Origin: Xanthobacteraceae bacterium
Lineage (GTDB): Bacteria; Pseudomonadota; Alphaproteobacteria; Rhizobiales; Xanthobacteraceae
NCBI GenBank assembly: GCA_030037645.1
Contig: JASHQI010000258.1
Location: 1-43,690 of the forward strand
Direction of reading: 5' to 3'
DNA: 43,690 nt
Under the pieces are notes generated by a model. It did no database searches. It was not told the DNA's origin and was given only the letters and a program-made list of their open reading frames with translations. Made by a program: the position numbers and the translations under genes. Positions 16,815 through 26,252 of this stretch are shown here, one piece after another (the stretch's first letter is position 1; each line of letters starts with the position of its first letter).

Positions 16815-17714
16815 ATGCAGATCAAACAGCTCGAGGACAGCATGGAACAGGCCGGGTATGTCACGGACCCAGCCATCGGCATGGCCGTGCACCTCGCAAT
16901 GACCTTGAAGAAGCCGCTGCTCGTCGAGGGCCACGCCGGGGTCGGCAAGACCGAGATCGCCAAGGTCATGGCCGATATGCTTCACGCCAATCTCATTCGG
17001 CTGCAATGCTACGAAGGTCTGGATTCATCGCAGACGCTCTATGAATGGAATTATCCGAAGCAGCTGTTGCACATCAAGCTGGAGGAAGGTGGCCCACATT
17101 CGCTTAGCGAGAGAGAGGCGGCGATCTTTTCTGCCCCGTTTCTCATTCGGCGACCGCTGTTGCAGGCGATCACCGCGACCGACGCGCCGCCCGTGCTCTT
17201 GATAGATGAGATCGACCGGGCGGACGAGGAGTTCGAAGCTTTTCTGCTTGAAGTGCTGTCCGAGTACCAGGTCACCATCCCGGAGATCGGCAGCATTAAG
17301 GCAGTACATCCGCCTTACGTGGTGTTGACTTCGAACCGGGTGCGGGAGTTGTCGGACGCATTGCGCCGACGGTGTCTTTATCTTTGGATCGATTTTCCGG
17401 GCTTCGAGAAGGAGTTGCGCATTATTACACGCAAGGTGCCGGAAATCGACGAGCGACTGGCGCGGCAGATTTCGCAATTCATGGAGACGGCGCGCACGTT
17501 GCGCCTGGCCAAGCTGCCCGGCGTTGCCGAATCGCTCGATTGGGCGCACGCGCTCTGCTCGTTGCATGCCGACCATCTCGATGAGAATCTCATCCACGAG
17601 ACGCTTCCCTGCATCGTCAAGGATGCTGATGACGTCAAGCGGCTCAAGCGCGAGCTCGCCGGCAAGGGAATCGAGCGCTTCGTGTCGGCCGGTTCGTTGT
17701 CGACAGCGCAATGA
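16815..17714 (+). CDS. coxD: MoxR-type AAA+ ATPase (CoxD-like)
   Basis: A 299-residue ATPase. The Walker A GHAGVGKT is at residues 39-46 and the Walker B VLLIDEID is at 127-134. The pattern LQCYEGLDSSQTLYEWNY and the DALRRRCLYLWIDFP sensor region are typical of MoxR ATPases linked to molybdenum hydroxylases. CoxD of Oligotropha is a chaperone that helps to fit the Mo-containing active site of CO dehydrogenase. Its stop overlaps the coxE start (ATGA), so the two are coupled. The ATG at 16815 is close behind an in-frame GTG at 16809; either could be used. This pair probably matures the Mo hydroxylase at 21739-25487. Confidence 0.85.
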   Translation: MQIKQLEDSMEQAGYVTDPAIGMAVHLAMTLKKPLLVEGHAGVGKTEIAKVMADMLHANLIRLQCYEGLDSSQTLYEWNYPKQLLHIKLEEGGPHSLSEREAAIFSAPFLIRRPLLQAITATDAPPVLLIDEIDRADEEFEAFLLEVLSEYQVTIPEIGSIKAVHPPYVVLTSNRVRELSDALRRRCLYLWIDFPGFEKELRIITRKVPEIDERLARQISQFMETARTLRLAKLPGVAESLDWAHALCSLHADHLDENLIHETLPCIVKDADDVKRLKRELAGKGIERFVSAGSLSTAQ

Positions 17715-18853
17715 CGCGCGCTCTGACGCACGCGATGATCGCCTTCGCCGCAACTCTGCGTCGTGTCGGCCTTACGGTTACGACAGAGTCCGTCGGCCAG
17801 GCTTTGCGCGCGCTGGATTTGATAGACCTCATGGATCGCGACGGTGTGTACTTGGCGTTGCGTATGATCCTGACAAGCCGGATGGAGGAACAAACGGTCT
17901 TCGAGCGTTGCTTCGACGAGTTCTGGCAGCTTTATACGCAATGGAGTTTCCAACCCGAACAGCCTTCTACGGCGGCAGCGCAAGAGGCCAACGACCTGGA
18001 AACGTCCGAGATCGATCCGGCAACACAATCCGACGCCCTCGTGCAGAGCATCGACGATGTCGAAATAGACCCAACCGAGCGGCTCGATTTGCCCGGCCAA
18101 AGTGACATCGACGTTTTGAGCGCGCAGGATTTTTCTACCTTCACCAGCGACCAATTACAGGAGGTTGCGCGGTTGACGACCGAAATCGCCAAGCGTCTGG
18201 CGCGCCGAGTCAGTCGCCGGCGCAAGCCGAGCCGCAGACGCGGCACGCTCGATCTTCGCGGTACGATGCGCGCGAATATCATGCGGGACGAACTGATCGA
18301 CCTGCGGCGCCACGCCCGTCGGCGGCGCCGGGTGAAGCTGGTCCTGCTTTGCGACGTCTCCGGTTCGATGACTTTGTATAGCCGCTTTCTCCTGCAGTTC
18401 TTGTACGCGCTGCAGAACACGTTTGGCCGGGTCGAAACGTTCGCCTTTGCTACACGACTCACCCGCATTTCGGACCTCTTGCGTGGCAGCAGCTCATATC
18501 AACTTGCCTTGGCGAGTCTAAGCGGCGTGCGCGACTGGTCGGGCGGAACCCGGGTCGGCGAGTCGCTGCGGCAGTTTAACGAGCGGTGGGGCCGCTTGCT
18601 GGATCCGCGTACAATCGTTGTGCTGCTGTCGGACGGATGGGATGCGGGAAATCCCGACCTGCTCGCGCAGGAAATGCTGAACCTGAAACGCCGCGCCGGC
18701 AAGTTGATCTGGCTCAATCCGCTGCTCGGCGATCCGACCTATGAACCGCTGACCCGCGGAATGGCAGTCGCGCTGCCGTTCGTGCATACGTTCGCGCCGG
18801 CTCACAATATCGACAGCCTGCGCATGCTCGCACGGCATCTCACCGTACGCTGA
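17711..18853 (+). CDS. coxE: CoxE-like VWA-domain protein
   Basis: A 380-residue protein. The C-terminal half is a von Willebrand A domain with the metal-binding DVSGS (residues 215-219), a threonine near GGTRVG and a LLSDGWD acid. The N-terminal half (MTRALTHAMIAFAATLRRVGLTV, then MILTSRMEEQTVFERCFDEFW) is the usual CoxE part. Between them runs an acidic linker and then a very basic stretch (RRVSRRRKPSRRRG). CoxE works with the MoxR ATPase in maturation of Mo hydroxylases. The start overlaps coxD by 4 bp. CoxF and CoxG are not seen nearby. Confidence 0.85.
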   Translation: MTRALTHAMIAFAATLRRVGLTVTTESVGQALRALDLIDLMDRDGVYLALRMILTSRMEEQTVFERCFDEFWQLYTQWSFQPEQPSTAAAQEANDLETSEIDPATQSDALVQSIDDVEIDPTERLDLPGQSDIDVLSAQDFSTFTSDQLQEVARLTTEIAKRLARRVSRRRKPSRRRGTLDLRGTMRANIMRDELIDLRRHARRRRRVKLVLLCDVSGSMTLYSRFLLQFLYALQNTFGRVETFAFATRLTRISDLLRGSSSYQLALASLSGVRDWSGGTRVGESLRQFNERWGRLLDPRTIVVLLSDGWDAGNPDLLAQEMLNLKRRAGKLIWLNPLLGDPTYEPLTRGMAVALPFVHTFAPAHNIDSLRMLARHLTVR

Positions 18854-18912
18854 CGAATGCCAAAGAACCGGCCTGACCGTCGGTCCGTTCAACTTGGGTC
18901 GGCGCCCGCTTT

Positions 18913-18937
18913 ACACAGCTAGGTTACAAAGCTATTT
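18913..18937. promoter_or_regulatory. Putative shared operator, double site E (before the ABC/Mo-hydroxylase operon)
   Basis: Two overlapping matches to the island motif face each other: ACACAGCTAGGTTA (18913-18926, plus strand, 11 of 14) and AAATAGCTTTGTAA (minus strand, 18924-18937, 11 of 14). They lie about 170 bp before the permease gene that starts the importer/hydroxylase operon. This is the only place with two copies. Confidence 0.45.
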
Positions 18938-19107
18938 TTGTGTTATGTGTGTCGCGCTGGCCGGGGCTGCACAGCGGACGGATGAGCGAGACCGGCTGCC
19001 GGCTTTCGCAGACGATGGCGGCCACGGGAACTGGCGAGGTTAGCCGGACGATACCGCCCTATGCGCCTGGCGGGGCCGCGTGTGTTTGTGATTAAAAGGC
19101 TTGTGCA

Positions 19108-19905
19108 ATGGGCCAGCTCGTTCTGCGCGGACTGCGCAACAGCACTCTGATGATGCTGGCGTCGCCACTGATCGCCCTGCTGCTTTGGCAGTTTCTCGTC
19201 AATATCGGCGTGATTTCACTGGTCTCTTTCACTTCGCCCGTACGCGTCTTCTATGCGCTGGTCGAGATCATCACGGCCGAAAATCCGGCGCTGCGCGGCA
19301 GCCTGGCAACACACATTCTCACCAGCTTGCAGGAGGTCGTGCTCGGGTTCGTGTGCGCCGCCGGCGTCGGCGTGCCGCTCGGCCTGTTGATGGGCTGGAG
19401 CCGCATCGCACGCAATATTCTCGATCCACTCGTCGAACTGCTGCGCCCGATCCCGCCGACCGCCTGGGTTGCGATTTCATTACTGCTGCTCGGCCTCGGC
19501 CTCCAGCAGAAGGTTTTCGTCGTATTCGTCGGCACGGTGAGTCCCATCCTGATCACGACGCTTGACGGCGTGGCGGGGCTCGACCCTATCCTTGTGAAAG
19601 TCGCCCGCACCCACAACGCGACGCAATTCGACACGGTACGCAAGGTGCTGCTGCCCGCCCTGCTACCGACCATCCTGACCAGTTTTCGCGTCGGCCTCGG
19701 CATGGGCTGGATGGTCGTGGTGGCGGCGGAACTGATCGCCGCCGAATCCGGTCTCGGATTTCTGCTGATCCAGGCGTACCGCATCTTTCGCATGGACGTG
19801 ATGATCGCCGTGATGCTGATCATCGGACTCTTGGCATTCCTGATGGATCGCGGCATGCGCGCCGTGCAGGAATGGCTGCTGCGCTGGCAGGAACGAACCC
19901 ACTAG
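19108..19905 (+). CDS. ABC importer permease (SsuC/TauC type), set 1
   Basis: A 265-residue inner-membrane protein with about six membrane segments. The ABC-permease contact loop is around VARTHNATQFDTVRKVLLPALLPTILTSFRVGLGMGW, where the coupling helix meets the ATPase. The segment GLLMGWSRIARNILDPLVELLRPIPPTAWV is typical of permeases for nitrate, sulfonate, taurine or thiamine-precursor type substrates. It is followed by the binding protein (23 bp gap) and the ATPase, then the Mo-hydroxylase genes. First gene of this seven-kilobase operon, so the promoter should be in 18854-19107. Confidence 0.87.
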   Translation: MGQLVLRGLRNSTLMMLASPLIALLLWQFLVNIGVISLVSFTSPVRVFYALVEIITAENPALRGSLATHILTSLQEVVLGFVCAAGVGVPLGLLMGWSRIARNILDPLVELLRPIPPTAWVAISLLLLGLGLQQKVFVVFVGTVSPILITTLDGVAGLDPILVKVARTHNATQFDTVRKVLLPALLPTILTSFRVGLGMGWMVVVAAELIAAESGLGFLLIQAYRIFRMDVMIAVMLIIGLLAFLMDRGMRAVQEWLLRWQERTH

Positions 19906-19928
19906 CCATTGAGGCAAGGAGATCAGCG

Positions 19929-20924
19929 ATGTCAATACTCAAACAATGCTTTGCGGTTGCAATCTTCACCGCGGTCTTTGGAGCCGCCGCAGCGAATGCG
20001 GCGCAGACCCGGGTGAACGTCGGCTACATGCCGATCGCGGAAGAGCTGCCGAAGATGGTCGCTCGCGAGAACGGCCTGTTTGCCAAACACGGACTCGACG
20101 GCCGACTGGTCCGCTTCGAAAGCGGTCCCGACATGGTAACGGCGCTGCTCGGCGGTTCGATCCAGATCGGCATGACCGGCACGCCAAGCCTGATCAATGC
20201 CGCCGTCGCCGACCGGCCACTGGTGGCGATCGTCGACAACGGCAGCAACCTGGTGGGTCCATCGGGCTACGAATATTACACTGGGCTGGTCGTTCCGAGC
20301 GCGTCGCCGATCAAGACGATTGGCGATCTGAAGGGCAAGACGATCGCCATCAATGTACTCAAGGCCAATTCCGAAGCGCAAACGGTGATGCAGGTGCTAC
20401 GGTGGAACAAGGACCATCCGAATCAGCCGCTTGATCTCAACAAGGATGTGCACTTCATCACCATTCCGTTCGGCTCGATGCCCGCGGCTCTGCAACAGGG
20501 ACGCGTCGATGCCGCGAGCATGATTGAACCCTACATGACTCAGCTCGTACAGATCATGAAAGTGCGGGTCGTGGCACCGGTGAGTTATGCGCTGCCGAAC
20601 TGGCCGGTGAGTTTTGGCGTCGTGCGCCTCGACTACGGCGAAAAGAACATCGACACGCTGGAGAAATACCGCGCGGCGTGGTTCGACGCGGTGAACTGGA
20701 TCGCGGCGAACCAGATGGAAGCCCGCACCATTCTCGCGAAATATACCGGCGTGCCGCTCGGCGTCACCAAAGTGATCGTGCTGCCGCACTGGTCCAGGGA
20801 CATCAGCACTACCGAGCGCAATACCGAAAAGGTCATGGACGGAATGCTCGCAGGTGGAATGATCCAGAAGTCCGTCCCGCTCGACAAGATGATCGTCAGC
20901 AAGCTCGACAGCCTCGGGAAGTAA
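19929..20924 (+). CDS. ABC importer substrate-binding protein (NMT1/SsuA type), set 1
   Basis: A 331-residue periplasmic binding protein. The signal peptide (MSILKQCFAVAIFTAVFGAA) ends near ANAAQ. The mature protein starts with RVNVGYMPIAEELPKMVARENGLFAKHGLD, the opening typical of the NMT1/SsuA/TauA family. AAGGAG stands just before the ATG at 19929, which settles the start. It is flanked by its permease and ATPase and lies upstream of the Mo-hydroxylase, so its ligand is probably the hydroxylase substrate or a precursor. A different binding protein of the same type is at 27292-28344. Confidence 0.87.
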   Translation: MSILKQCFAVAIFTAVFGAAAANAAQTRVNVGYMPIAEELPKMVARENGLFAKHGLDGRLVRFESGPDMVTALLGGSIQIGMTGTPSLINAAVADRPLVAIVDNGSNLVGPSGYEYYTGLVVPSASPIKTIGDLKGKTIAINVLKANSEAQTVMQVLRWNKDHPNQPLDLNKDVHFITIPFGSMPAALQQGRVDAASMIEPYMTQLVQIMKVRVVAPVSYALPNWPVSFGVVRLDYGEKNIDTLEKYRAAWFDAVNWIAANQMEARTILAKYTGVPLGVTKVIVLPHWSRDISTTERNTEKVMDGMLAGGMIQKSVPLDKMIVSKLDSLGK

Positions 20925-20932
20925 ACGGGCGA

Positions 20933-21742
20933 ATGACCGGTCATCTCGACGTTGAGGCGGTCTCGATCGCCTACTCGCGCGGATCGACCCCCGTCGAGGC
21001 GGTGCGCAGCGTTTCCTTCGGCATCAGGCGTCAGGAATTCGTCGTTCTGGTCGGTCCGTCAGGCTGCGGCAAGACCACGCTGCTGCAGGCGATCGGCGGC
21101 TTGGTGCCAATCACGGCGGGAACGATCCGGATGCTCGGACAGCCGGTCACCGGACCCGGTCGCGAACGCGTCATGGTGTTTCAGGAGTACTCGCTGTTTC
21201 GCTGGCGCACGGTGCGACGCAACATCGAATTCGCGCTCGAATGCAACAGGGTGCCGCGCAGCGAGCGCGGAGCGATCATCGATCGTCTTCTGCAGCAAGT
21301 CGGCCTCGAACGCCATGGCGACGTCTATCCCGACCGTCTTTCCGGCGGGATGAAGCAGCGCGTCGCGATCGCACGCGCGCTCGCCTACGACGCCGAAACG
21401 CTGCTCATGGACGAGCCATTCGGAGCGCTCGATGCCCAGACCCGCCTGGTAATGCAGGCGCTGCTTCTCGAAGTGTGGGAGGGATCAGGCAAGACCGTTC
21501 TGTTCGTCACCCACGACATCGACGAAGCGATCTATCTGGCGGACCGCATCCTGATCATGAGTGCGGGGCCGGGCACGCTGAAGGCGGAATATGCCGTCAC
21601 GGCGATGAGGCCGAGATCGGCGGATTTCCTGCTTTCGGAAGAATTTCTCGGACTCAAACGCCAGATTTTCCAGTCGATACGGGCCGAGGACTTTCGCAAC
21701 GTTCGCAATAACAACAGCAAGCAGAAGGTACTGTTGACATGA
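20933..21742 (+). CDS. ABC importer ATPase, set 1
   Basis: A 269-residue ATPase of the SsuB/TauB type. Walker A GPSGCGKT is at residues 41-48, the signature LSGGM at 136-140 and Walker B LLMDEP at 157-162, followed by the D-loop GALD and the switch histidine in FVTHDIDEA. It powers the permease at 19108-19905. The gene starts 9 bp after the binding-protein stop, and its own stop overlaps the next start (ATGA at 21739-21742). This links the importer translationally to the Mo-hydroxylase. Confidence 0.88.
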   Translation: MTGHLDVEAVSIAYSRGSTPVEAVRSVSFGIRRQEFVVLVGPSGCGKTTLLQAIGGLVPITAGTIRMLGQPVTGPGRERVMVFQEYSLFRWRTVRRNIEFALECNRVPRSERGAIIDRLLQQVGLERHGDVYPDRLSGGMKQRVAIARALAYDAETLLMDEPFGALDAQTRLVMQALLLEVWEGSGKTVLFVTHDIDEAIYLADRILIMSAGPGTLKAEYAVTAMRPRSADFLLSEEFLGLKRQIFQSIRAEDFRNVRNNNSKQKVLLT

Positions 21743-22617
21743 TCCCACGAAGCTTTGGCTACCACGATCCAGCGACGCTGGACGAGGCCTTGACATTGCT
21801 CGGCGAGTACGGCGAGGACGGCAAGCTCATGGCCGGTGGCCAGAGCCTTTTGCCGATGATGAAATTCCGGCTGGCCTCACCGGCTCACATCGTCGATCTA
21901 TGCCGCATTCCCGGCGTCGATACGATTGAGGAAAGCAACGGAGAAATTCGTATTGGGGCGCTGGCGACTCACCGCAGCCTGGAGGACTCACAACTTCTCA
22001 AAAGCCGCTGTCCGATTCTCGCCAAGGCAGCCAGCTCAATCGGCGACGCGCAGGTGCGCAATCTGGGCACCATCGGCGGGGCGATCGCACATGCCGATCC
22101 GGCGGCGAACTATTCGCCGGTTCTGGTCGCGCTGGGCGCGCGCTTCGTGGTTCGCTCGGCGCAAGGCGAGCGCGTGGTGGCGGCCGCCGATTTCTACAAG
22201 GACACGTTTGTCACGGCGCTGCGGCCAAGCGAGATGGTCACCGAGATTCGCGTTCTGGCCTTTGGCCGCGAGGTCGGCTGGGAGCATGCCAAGCTCAGCC
22301 GCCGCGCCTCCGATTTCGCGCTGGTGGGCGTCGCCGTGCTGCTGCGTGCCGACGCCGCCGACGTGTGCACGCAGGCCGATGTCGTGCTCGGCGCGGTCGC
22401 GCCGGTGCCGGTACGGATGCAGGGCGTGGAGGTGGCGCTAGTCGGCAAGCCCCTCACGTCTGCTGCCGCGGCGCAGGCGGCCAGCGTAACCAAGCTCGGT
22501 GACAAGACGCCGAGCGATGTGCATGCCGACGCCGCCTACCGCGCGGAAGTCGCCCCGGTCTGCGTCCGCCGCGCTCTGGAGGCGGCGATCAACAGAATGA
22601 CCGCGAGGAACAAGTGA
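21739..22617 (+). CDS. coxM: Mo-hydroxylase medium subunit, FAD-binding (CoxM-like)
   Basis: A 292-residue FAD subunit of the xanthine oxidase / CO dehydrogenase superfamily. The two FAD motifs are present: AGGQSL at residues 32-37 and TIGGA at 111-115, followed by HADPAANY. It passes electrons from the iron-sulfur subunit to an acceptor. The start overlaps the ABC ATPase stop, and coxS follows 1 bp after its stop. The subunit order M-S-L is that of CO dehydrogenases and many heteroaromatic hydroxylases; the substrate is set by the large subunit, which is not a CO dehydrogenase type. Confidence 0.9.
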   Translation: MIPRSFGYHDPATLDEALTLLGEYGEDGKLMAGGQSLLPMMKFRLASPAHIVDLCRIPGVDTIEESNGEIRIGALATHRSLEDSQLLKSRCPILAKAASSIGDAQVRNLGTIGGAIAHADPAANYSPVLVALGARFVVRSAQGERVVAAADFYKDTFVTALRPSEMVTEIRVLAFGREVGWEHAKLSRRASDFALVGVAVLLRADAADVCTQADVVLGAVAPVPVRMQGVEVALVGKPLTSAAAAQAASVTKLGDKTPSDVHADAAYRAEVAPVCVRRALEAAINRMTARNK

Positions 22618-22618
22618 C

Positions 22619-23110
22619 ATGAACCGCACCATCCAAACCCGCGTCAACGGCCGCAAAAGCATCGAGGAGAATGTCGAGCCGCGTATGCTGCTGGTGCACT
22701 TTCTGCGCGATCGGCTGCGGCTCACCGGCACGCATGTCGGCTGCGACTCGACCAATTGCGGCGCCTGCACCGTCCTGTTTGACGGCAAGGCGGTCAAATC
22801 CTGCACGGTCCTCGCAGTGCGCGCGCACGGCCACGAGGTGACTACCGTCGAAGGCCTCGCCCAAAACGGCAAGTTGCATCCGCTGCAGGCCGGCTTCCAA
22901 CACGAGCATGGATTGCAGTGCGGCTATTGCACGCCCGGATTCATCATGGCTGCCTGCGACCTGCTCAGCCGCAATCCGGCGCCGACCGAACAGGAAATCC
23001 GGCTCGGCCTCGAAGGCAATCTGTGCCGCTGCACCGGCTACCACAACATCATCAAGGCGGTGCAATGGGCCGCCGCCAATTTAGCGGAAGGAAAATCTGA
23101 TCATGTCTGA
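22619..23110 (+). CDS. coxS: Mo-hydroxylase small subunit, two [2Fe-2S] clusters (CoxS-like)
   Basis: A 163-residue iron-sulfur subunit. All eight cluster cysteines are there: Cys42, Cys47, Cys50 and Cys62 (plant-type cluster, CDSTNCGAC then SC), and Cys101, Cys104, Cys136 and Cys138 (CGYC and CRC). The TPGFIMA and [10 protein letters not shown] segments are standard. It moves electrons from the molybdenum site to the FAD subunit. It overlaps the large-subunit start by 8 bp, so the three subunits are made together. Confidence 0.93.
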   Translation: MNRTIQTRVNGRKSIEENVEPRMLLVHFLRDRLRLTGTHVGCDSTNCGACTVLFDGKAVKSCTVLAVRAHGHEVTTVEGLAQNGKLHPLQAGFQHEHGLQCGYCTPGFIMAACDLLSRNPAPTEQEIRLGLEGNLCRCTGYHNIIKAVQWAAANLAEGKSDHV

Positions 23111-25487
23111 TGCCGATGAAGGCGCCTACGTTGGCCAACGGCTGGCGCGTCCGGAGGATCGCCGTTTCATCCAGGGCGCTGCGACCTATGTCGACGACGT
23201 CGCATTGCCCGGGATGGTATTCGCTGCCTTCGTGCGCAGCCCCCACGCCCACGCCCGGATCAAATCCGTCAATGCCGAAGTGGCGCTGGATCATCCGAAG
23301 GCGCTGCACGTGCTCACCGGCGCCGAGGCGGTGAAGGCTTCACATCCGATGCCGGTCTATTCGTACGAGCCGGCCCAGAAGATCGAAAAACCGGCCTACC
23401 CATGCTTGGCGGCCGAACGCGTCCGGTTCGTTAACGAGCCGGTCGCGGTGGTAGCCGCCACCGACCGTTATTCGGCCGATGACGTTGCCGAGCTGGTCGA
23501 GGTCGAATACGAGCCCCTCCCCGTCCTCATGGATCCGGAAGTCTCGCTACAGGAATCGTCGGCCAAGCTGCATGACAACCTGCCCAACAACATCGGGCTT
23601 CATCTCGTCCGTCAGGGCGGCGACATCAAAGCCGCCTTTGCCGAGGCGGACGGTGTGCTGCGGCGCCGCTTCCGCATGCATCGCCACACCGGCTCGCCGA
23701 TCGAGCCACGCGGCATCGTGGCGAGCTACAACGTCGGCCAGAACGCGCTGACGGTCTACGCATCAACGCAGATCCCGCACATCCTCAAAACCCATCTGTC
23801 GGAAATCCTCGATTTTCCGGAGTCCAATATCCGCGTGATCGCGCCGGACCTCGGCGGCGGCTTTGGCAACAAGTTGCAGGTCGCTCCCGAATATGTCGCC
23901 GTCTGCCTGTTGTCGATGCGGCTGGGCGCGCCGGTGAAATGGATCGAGACGCGCCGAGAAAGCCTCTCGGCCTTCATCCATGCCCGCGACCAGATTCTCG
24001 ACGCCGAGATCGCCTACAAGAAGGATGGAACGCTGCTTGGCATCTCGTGCAACATACTGGTCGATGCCGGCGCCTATCTCGACGCGCGGATCAGCGGACC
24101 GACGCTCGGTGCCGGTCTGTGGCTGACCGGGCCGTACCGGTTGAAGGGCTACTTCTGCGACATGAAGGAGACCATGACCAACAAGTGCCCTTACGCCGCC
24201 TATCGCGGCTTCGGCAGCACCAAGGGCGTGTTCGTCATCGAGCGCAGCGTCGATCTCATCGCCAACGAGTTGGGCATGGATCGAGCCGAGATCCGCCGCA
24301 AGAACCTGATTCAGCCGGAAGAGCTGCCCTATAAGACGGTCTCCGGACTTGTCTATGACAGCGGCGATTATGAGGAAGCGCTCGATCGCGCCCTGCAGGC
24401 CGTCGACTACCAGAAGCTCAAGGCGGAGCAGGCGGCGCTTCGCAAGCGCGGCAAGTATATCGGCATCGGGCTGGCGATGGCCGTCGAGGGCGCCGGCTGG
24501 AATACCTACACGGCCGCCATGGCGCGGCCCTATGTGCCGACACAGGATTATTCCACCATCACCATACGGATGAACCTGTCCGGACGTGTCACCATTTATA
24601 TCGGCGATACCAGCATGGGGACCTCGCATGGCGTGACTGCTTCCCAGGTCGCGGCCGATGCGCTCGGTGTTCGCCTGGAAGACATTGACCTTGTCGAAGG
24701 CGACACCGCAGTCACGCCGTACGATTCTGGTACGCGTGCGGCGAGATTTGCTGGCGTCGTCATTCCGGGCGTCGAGAAGGCCGCTAAGTCGCTGCGCTCC
24801 AAGGTCGCACGGGTGGCGGCGCACATCCTCGAGGCGGCGCCCGAGGACATTGAAATCCGCAGTGGCGAGGCCTTCGTGCGCGGGCTACGCAGCAAGACGG
24901 TCACGCTGCAGCGCGTCGCCCAGGTGGCGTTCGCCGAGGTCTGGTCGCTGCCGCCCGATATTCCGCCGGGCATGGAGGCAACCGAGAGCTTCCGCGCGCC
25001 CCGCGACAGCATCTGCGTCACTTGGCCCTATTCGGTGCACATGCCCGTCGTTGAAGTCGACGTCGAGACCGGCATCACCAAAGTGCTGAAATACGTGATC
25101 GTCCATGACTGCGGCACGGAGATCAACCCGATGGTGGTCGAAGGCCAAGCGGTCGGCGGCAGCGTCCAGGGCATCGGCGGCGTTCTGTTCGAGGAACTGG
25201 TCTACGATGAAGACGGTCAGCTCTTGACCAGTACCTTCATGGATTACCTGTTGCCGACCGCGTGCGAGGTGCCGAATTTCGACGTGGTCCATATGGCGAC
25301 GCCGGCGCCGCAAATTCCTGGCGGCTACAAGGGAATGGGCGAAGGTGGTGCGGTCTACTCCTACGCCGCCGTGATTAGCGCCGTTGCCGACGCCATCGAG
25401 CACCTCGGCGTCGAGGTCACCAGCACGCCACTCTCTCCCAAGCGCATCCGCCAGATGATGCGGGAGCGTGCGGTCGTCGCGGCGTAG
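23103..25487 (+). CDS. Mo-hydroxylase large subunit (xanthine oxidase family, not CO dehydrogenase)
   Basis: A 794-residue molybdopterin subunit. The cofactor loops are clear: GGGFGNK (251-257), AYRGFGS (366-372) and the catalytic glutamate Glu747 in GMGEGGAV. Form I CO dehydrogenases have a Cys-bearing AYRCSFR loop, and form II enzymes have AYRGAGR; here the loop is AYRGFGST, so it is a hydroxylase of another substrate. Nicotinate-, quinoline- or isonicotinate-type hydroxylases carry water-derived OH into a ring carbon next to the ring nitrogen. Given the amidases and UbiDs around it, a pyridine-type acid is a likely substrate, but the sequence does not decide it. Confidence 0.88.
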   Translation: MSDADEGAYVGQRLARPEDRRFIQGAATYVDDVALPGMVFAAFVRSPHAHARIKSVNAEVALDHPKALHVLTGAEAVKASHPMPVYSYEPAQKIEKPAYPCLAAERVRFVNEPVAVVAATDRYSADDVAELVEVEYEPLPVLMDPEVSLQESSAKLHDNLPNNIGLHLVRQGGDIKAAFAEADGVLRRRFRMHRHTGSPIEPRGIVASYNVGQNALTVYASTQIPHILKTHLSEILDFPESNIRVIAPDLGGGFGNKLQVAPEYVAVCLLSMRLGAPVKWIETRRESLSAFIHARDQILDAEIAYKKDGTLLGISCNILVDAGAYLDARISGPTLGAGLWLTGPYRLKGYFCDMKETMTNKCPYAAYRGFGSTKGVFVIERSVDLIANELGMDRAEIRRKNLIQPEELPYKTVSGLVYDSGDYEEALDRALQAVDYQKLKAEQAALRKRGKYIGIGLAMAVEGAGWNTYTAAMARPYVPTQDYSTITIRMNLSGRVTIYIGDTSMGTSHGVTASQVAADALGVRLEDIDLVEGDTAVTPYDSGTRAARFAGVVIPGVEKAAKSLRSKVARVAAHILEAAPEDIEIRSGEAFVRGLRSKTVTLQRVAQVAFAEVWSLPPDIPPGMEATESFRAPRDSICVTWPYSVHMPVVEVDVETGITKVLKYVIVHDCGTEINPMVVEGQAVGGSVQGIGGVLFEELVYDEDGQLLTSTFMDYLLPTACEVPNFDVVHMATPAPQIPGGYKGMGEGGAVYSYAAVISAVADAIEHLGVEVTSTPLSPKRIRQMMRERAVVAA

Positions 25488-25513
25488 AGCGACGCACGCG
25501 ACATTGGGGTCTG

Positions 25514-25535
25514 CAAATCGGCCATGGCCGATTTG
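25514..25535. terminator. Perfect 22-bp palindrome between convergent genes
   Basis: The sequence is its own reverse complement over 22 bases, centred on CCATGG, with half-arm CAAATCGGCCA. It sits between the convergent ends of the Mo-hydroxylase and the isochorismatase-fold gene. A bidirectional transcription end is the simplest role, though no T-run follows it; a protein-binding site is also possible. Confidence 0.5.
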
Positions 25536-25594
25536 AACTCCTGAGGCGCGTTCGACAATCGGGTGTCGCAGCTGAATCAATCAGTCGACATGCA

Positions 25595-26224
25595 TTACTT
25601 GGACCGTGCGGCGAGATGGTCGAGTGCAGCGCGGAGTGGCACGACATCAGCATATTTCTGCTCGAGGTCGAACAGATTCGCGAGGTGCGGTTGCAGTGCG
25701 CGGTCGCCGACACAGTCCCGTATCACGATCGGACGCAGACCGTAGCCAAGCGCGTCGACGGCAGTGGCGCGGATGCAGCCGCTGGTCGTGCAGCCGCAGA
25801 TCAGAACGGTGTCAACGTTTCGGGCGGATAGCCAACCCAAAAGATCCGTCCCAAAGAAGGCCGACGGATGCCGCTTGCTGAGCACGAGTTCGCCGTCACG
25901 CGGAGCTAGATCGGCGACGATCGCGGTGGCGTCGGTGCCGGCAACCAGGCGCTTCAGATTATGATTTTTTTGCACCATGAGCCCATGATCGATGCCGTCG
26001 GCGGCGTAGGCATGGGTCGAGAACATAATCGGTACGCCGCTCAGCCGCGCGGCCGCGAGCAGCGGTACCGTGTGTGCTATCGCCTCATCGATGTTGCCGC
26101 CGCCGAAAAGCGCGGGATCGGCAAAGGCATTGGTGAGGTCGATGATCAGCAGCGCTGGGAAGCGGCCGAAGCCGAGCCGCTGGCCATAACCCTGCGCGAC
26201 GTAGATGTCGTTTTTGTCAATCAT
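25595..26224 (-). CDS. Isochorismatase-fold amidase (maleamate amidohydrolase / carbamoylsarcosine amidase-like)
   Basis: A 209-residue cysteine hydrolase. The catalytic triad fits: Asp29 (LLIIDLTNAF), Lys117 (LVLSKRHPSAFFGT) and Cys150 (CTTSGCIRATAVDALGYG). The sub-family wording VIRDCVGDRA and ANLFDLEQKYADV is like NicF (maleamate to maleate plus ammonia) and N-carbamoylsarcosine amidase. It would release ammonia from a short amide made after ring opening. It is the last gene of a run with a nitrilase-fold amidase (28 bp gap) and the second ABC importer. NicF itself cannot be asserted; the specificity residues are not known to me. Confidence 0.8.
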   Translation of the reverse strand: MIDKNDIYVAQGYGQRLGFGRFPALLIIDLTNAFADPALFGGGNIDEAIAHTVPLLAAARLSGVPIMFSTHAYAADGIDHGLMVQKNHNLKRLVAGTDATAIVADLAPRDGELVLSKRHPSAFFGTDLLGWLSARNVDTVLICGCTTSGCIRATAVDALGYGLRPIVIRDCVGDRALQPHLANLFDLEQKYADVVPLRAALDHLAARSK

Positions 26225-26252
26225 GAGCGATGATGCTCGGCAATCCGCCGCC

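Noticed and set aside
21739-25487. Aerobic CO dehydrogenase
   Set aside because: The active-site loop of the large subunit lacks both the form I and form II signatures; a heteroaromatic hydroxylase fits better.
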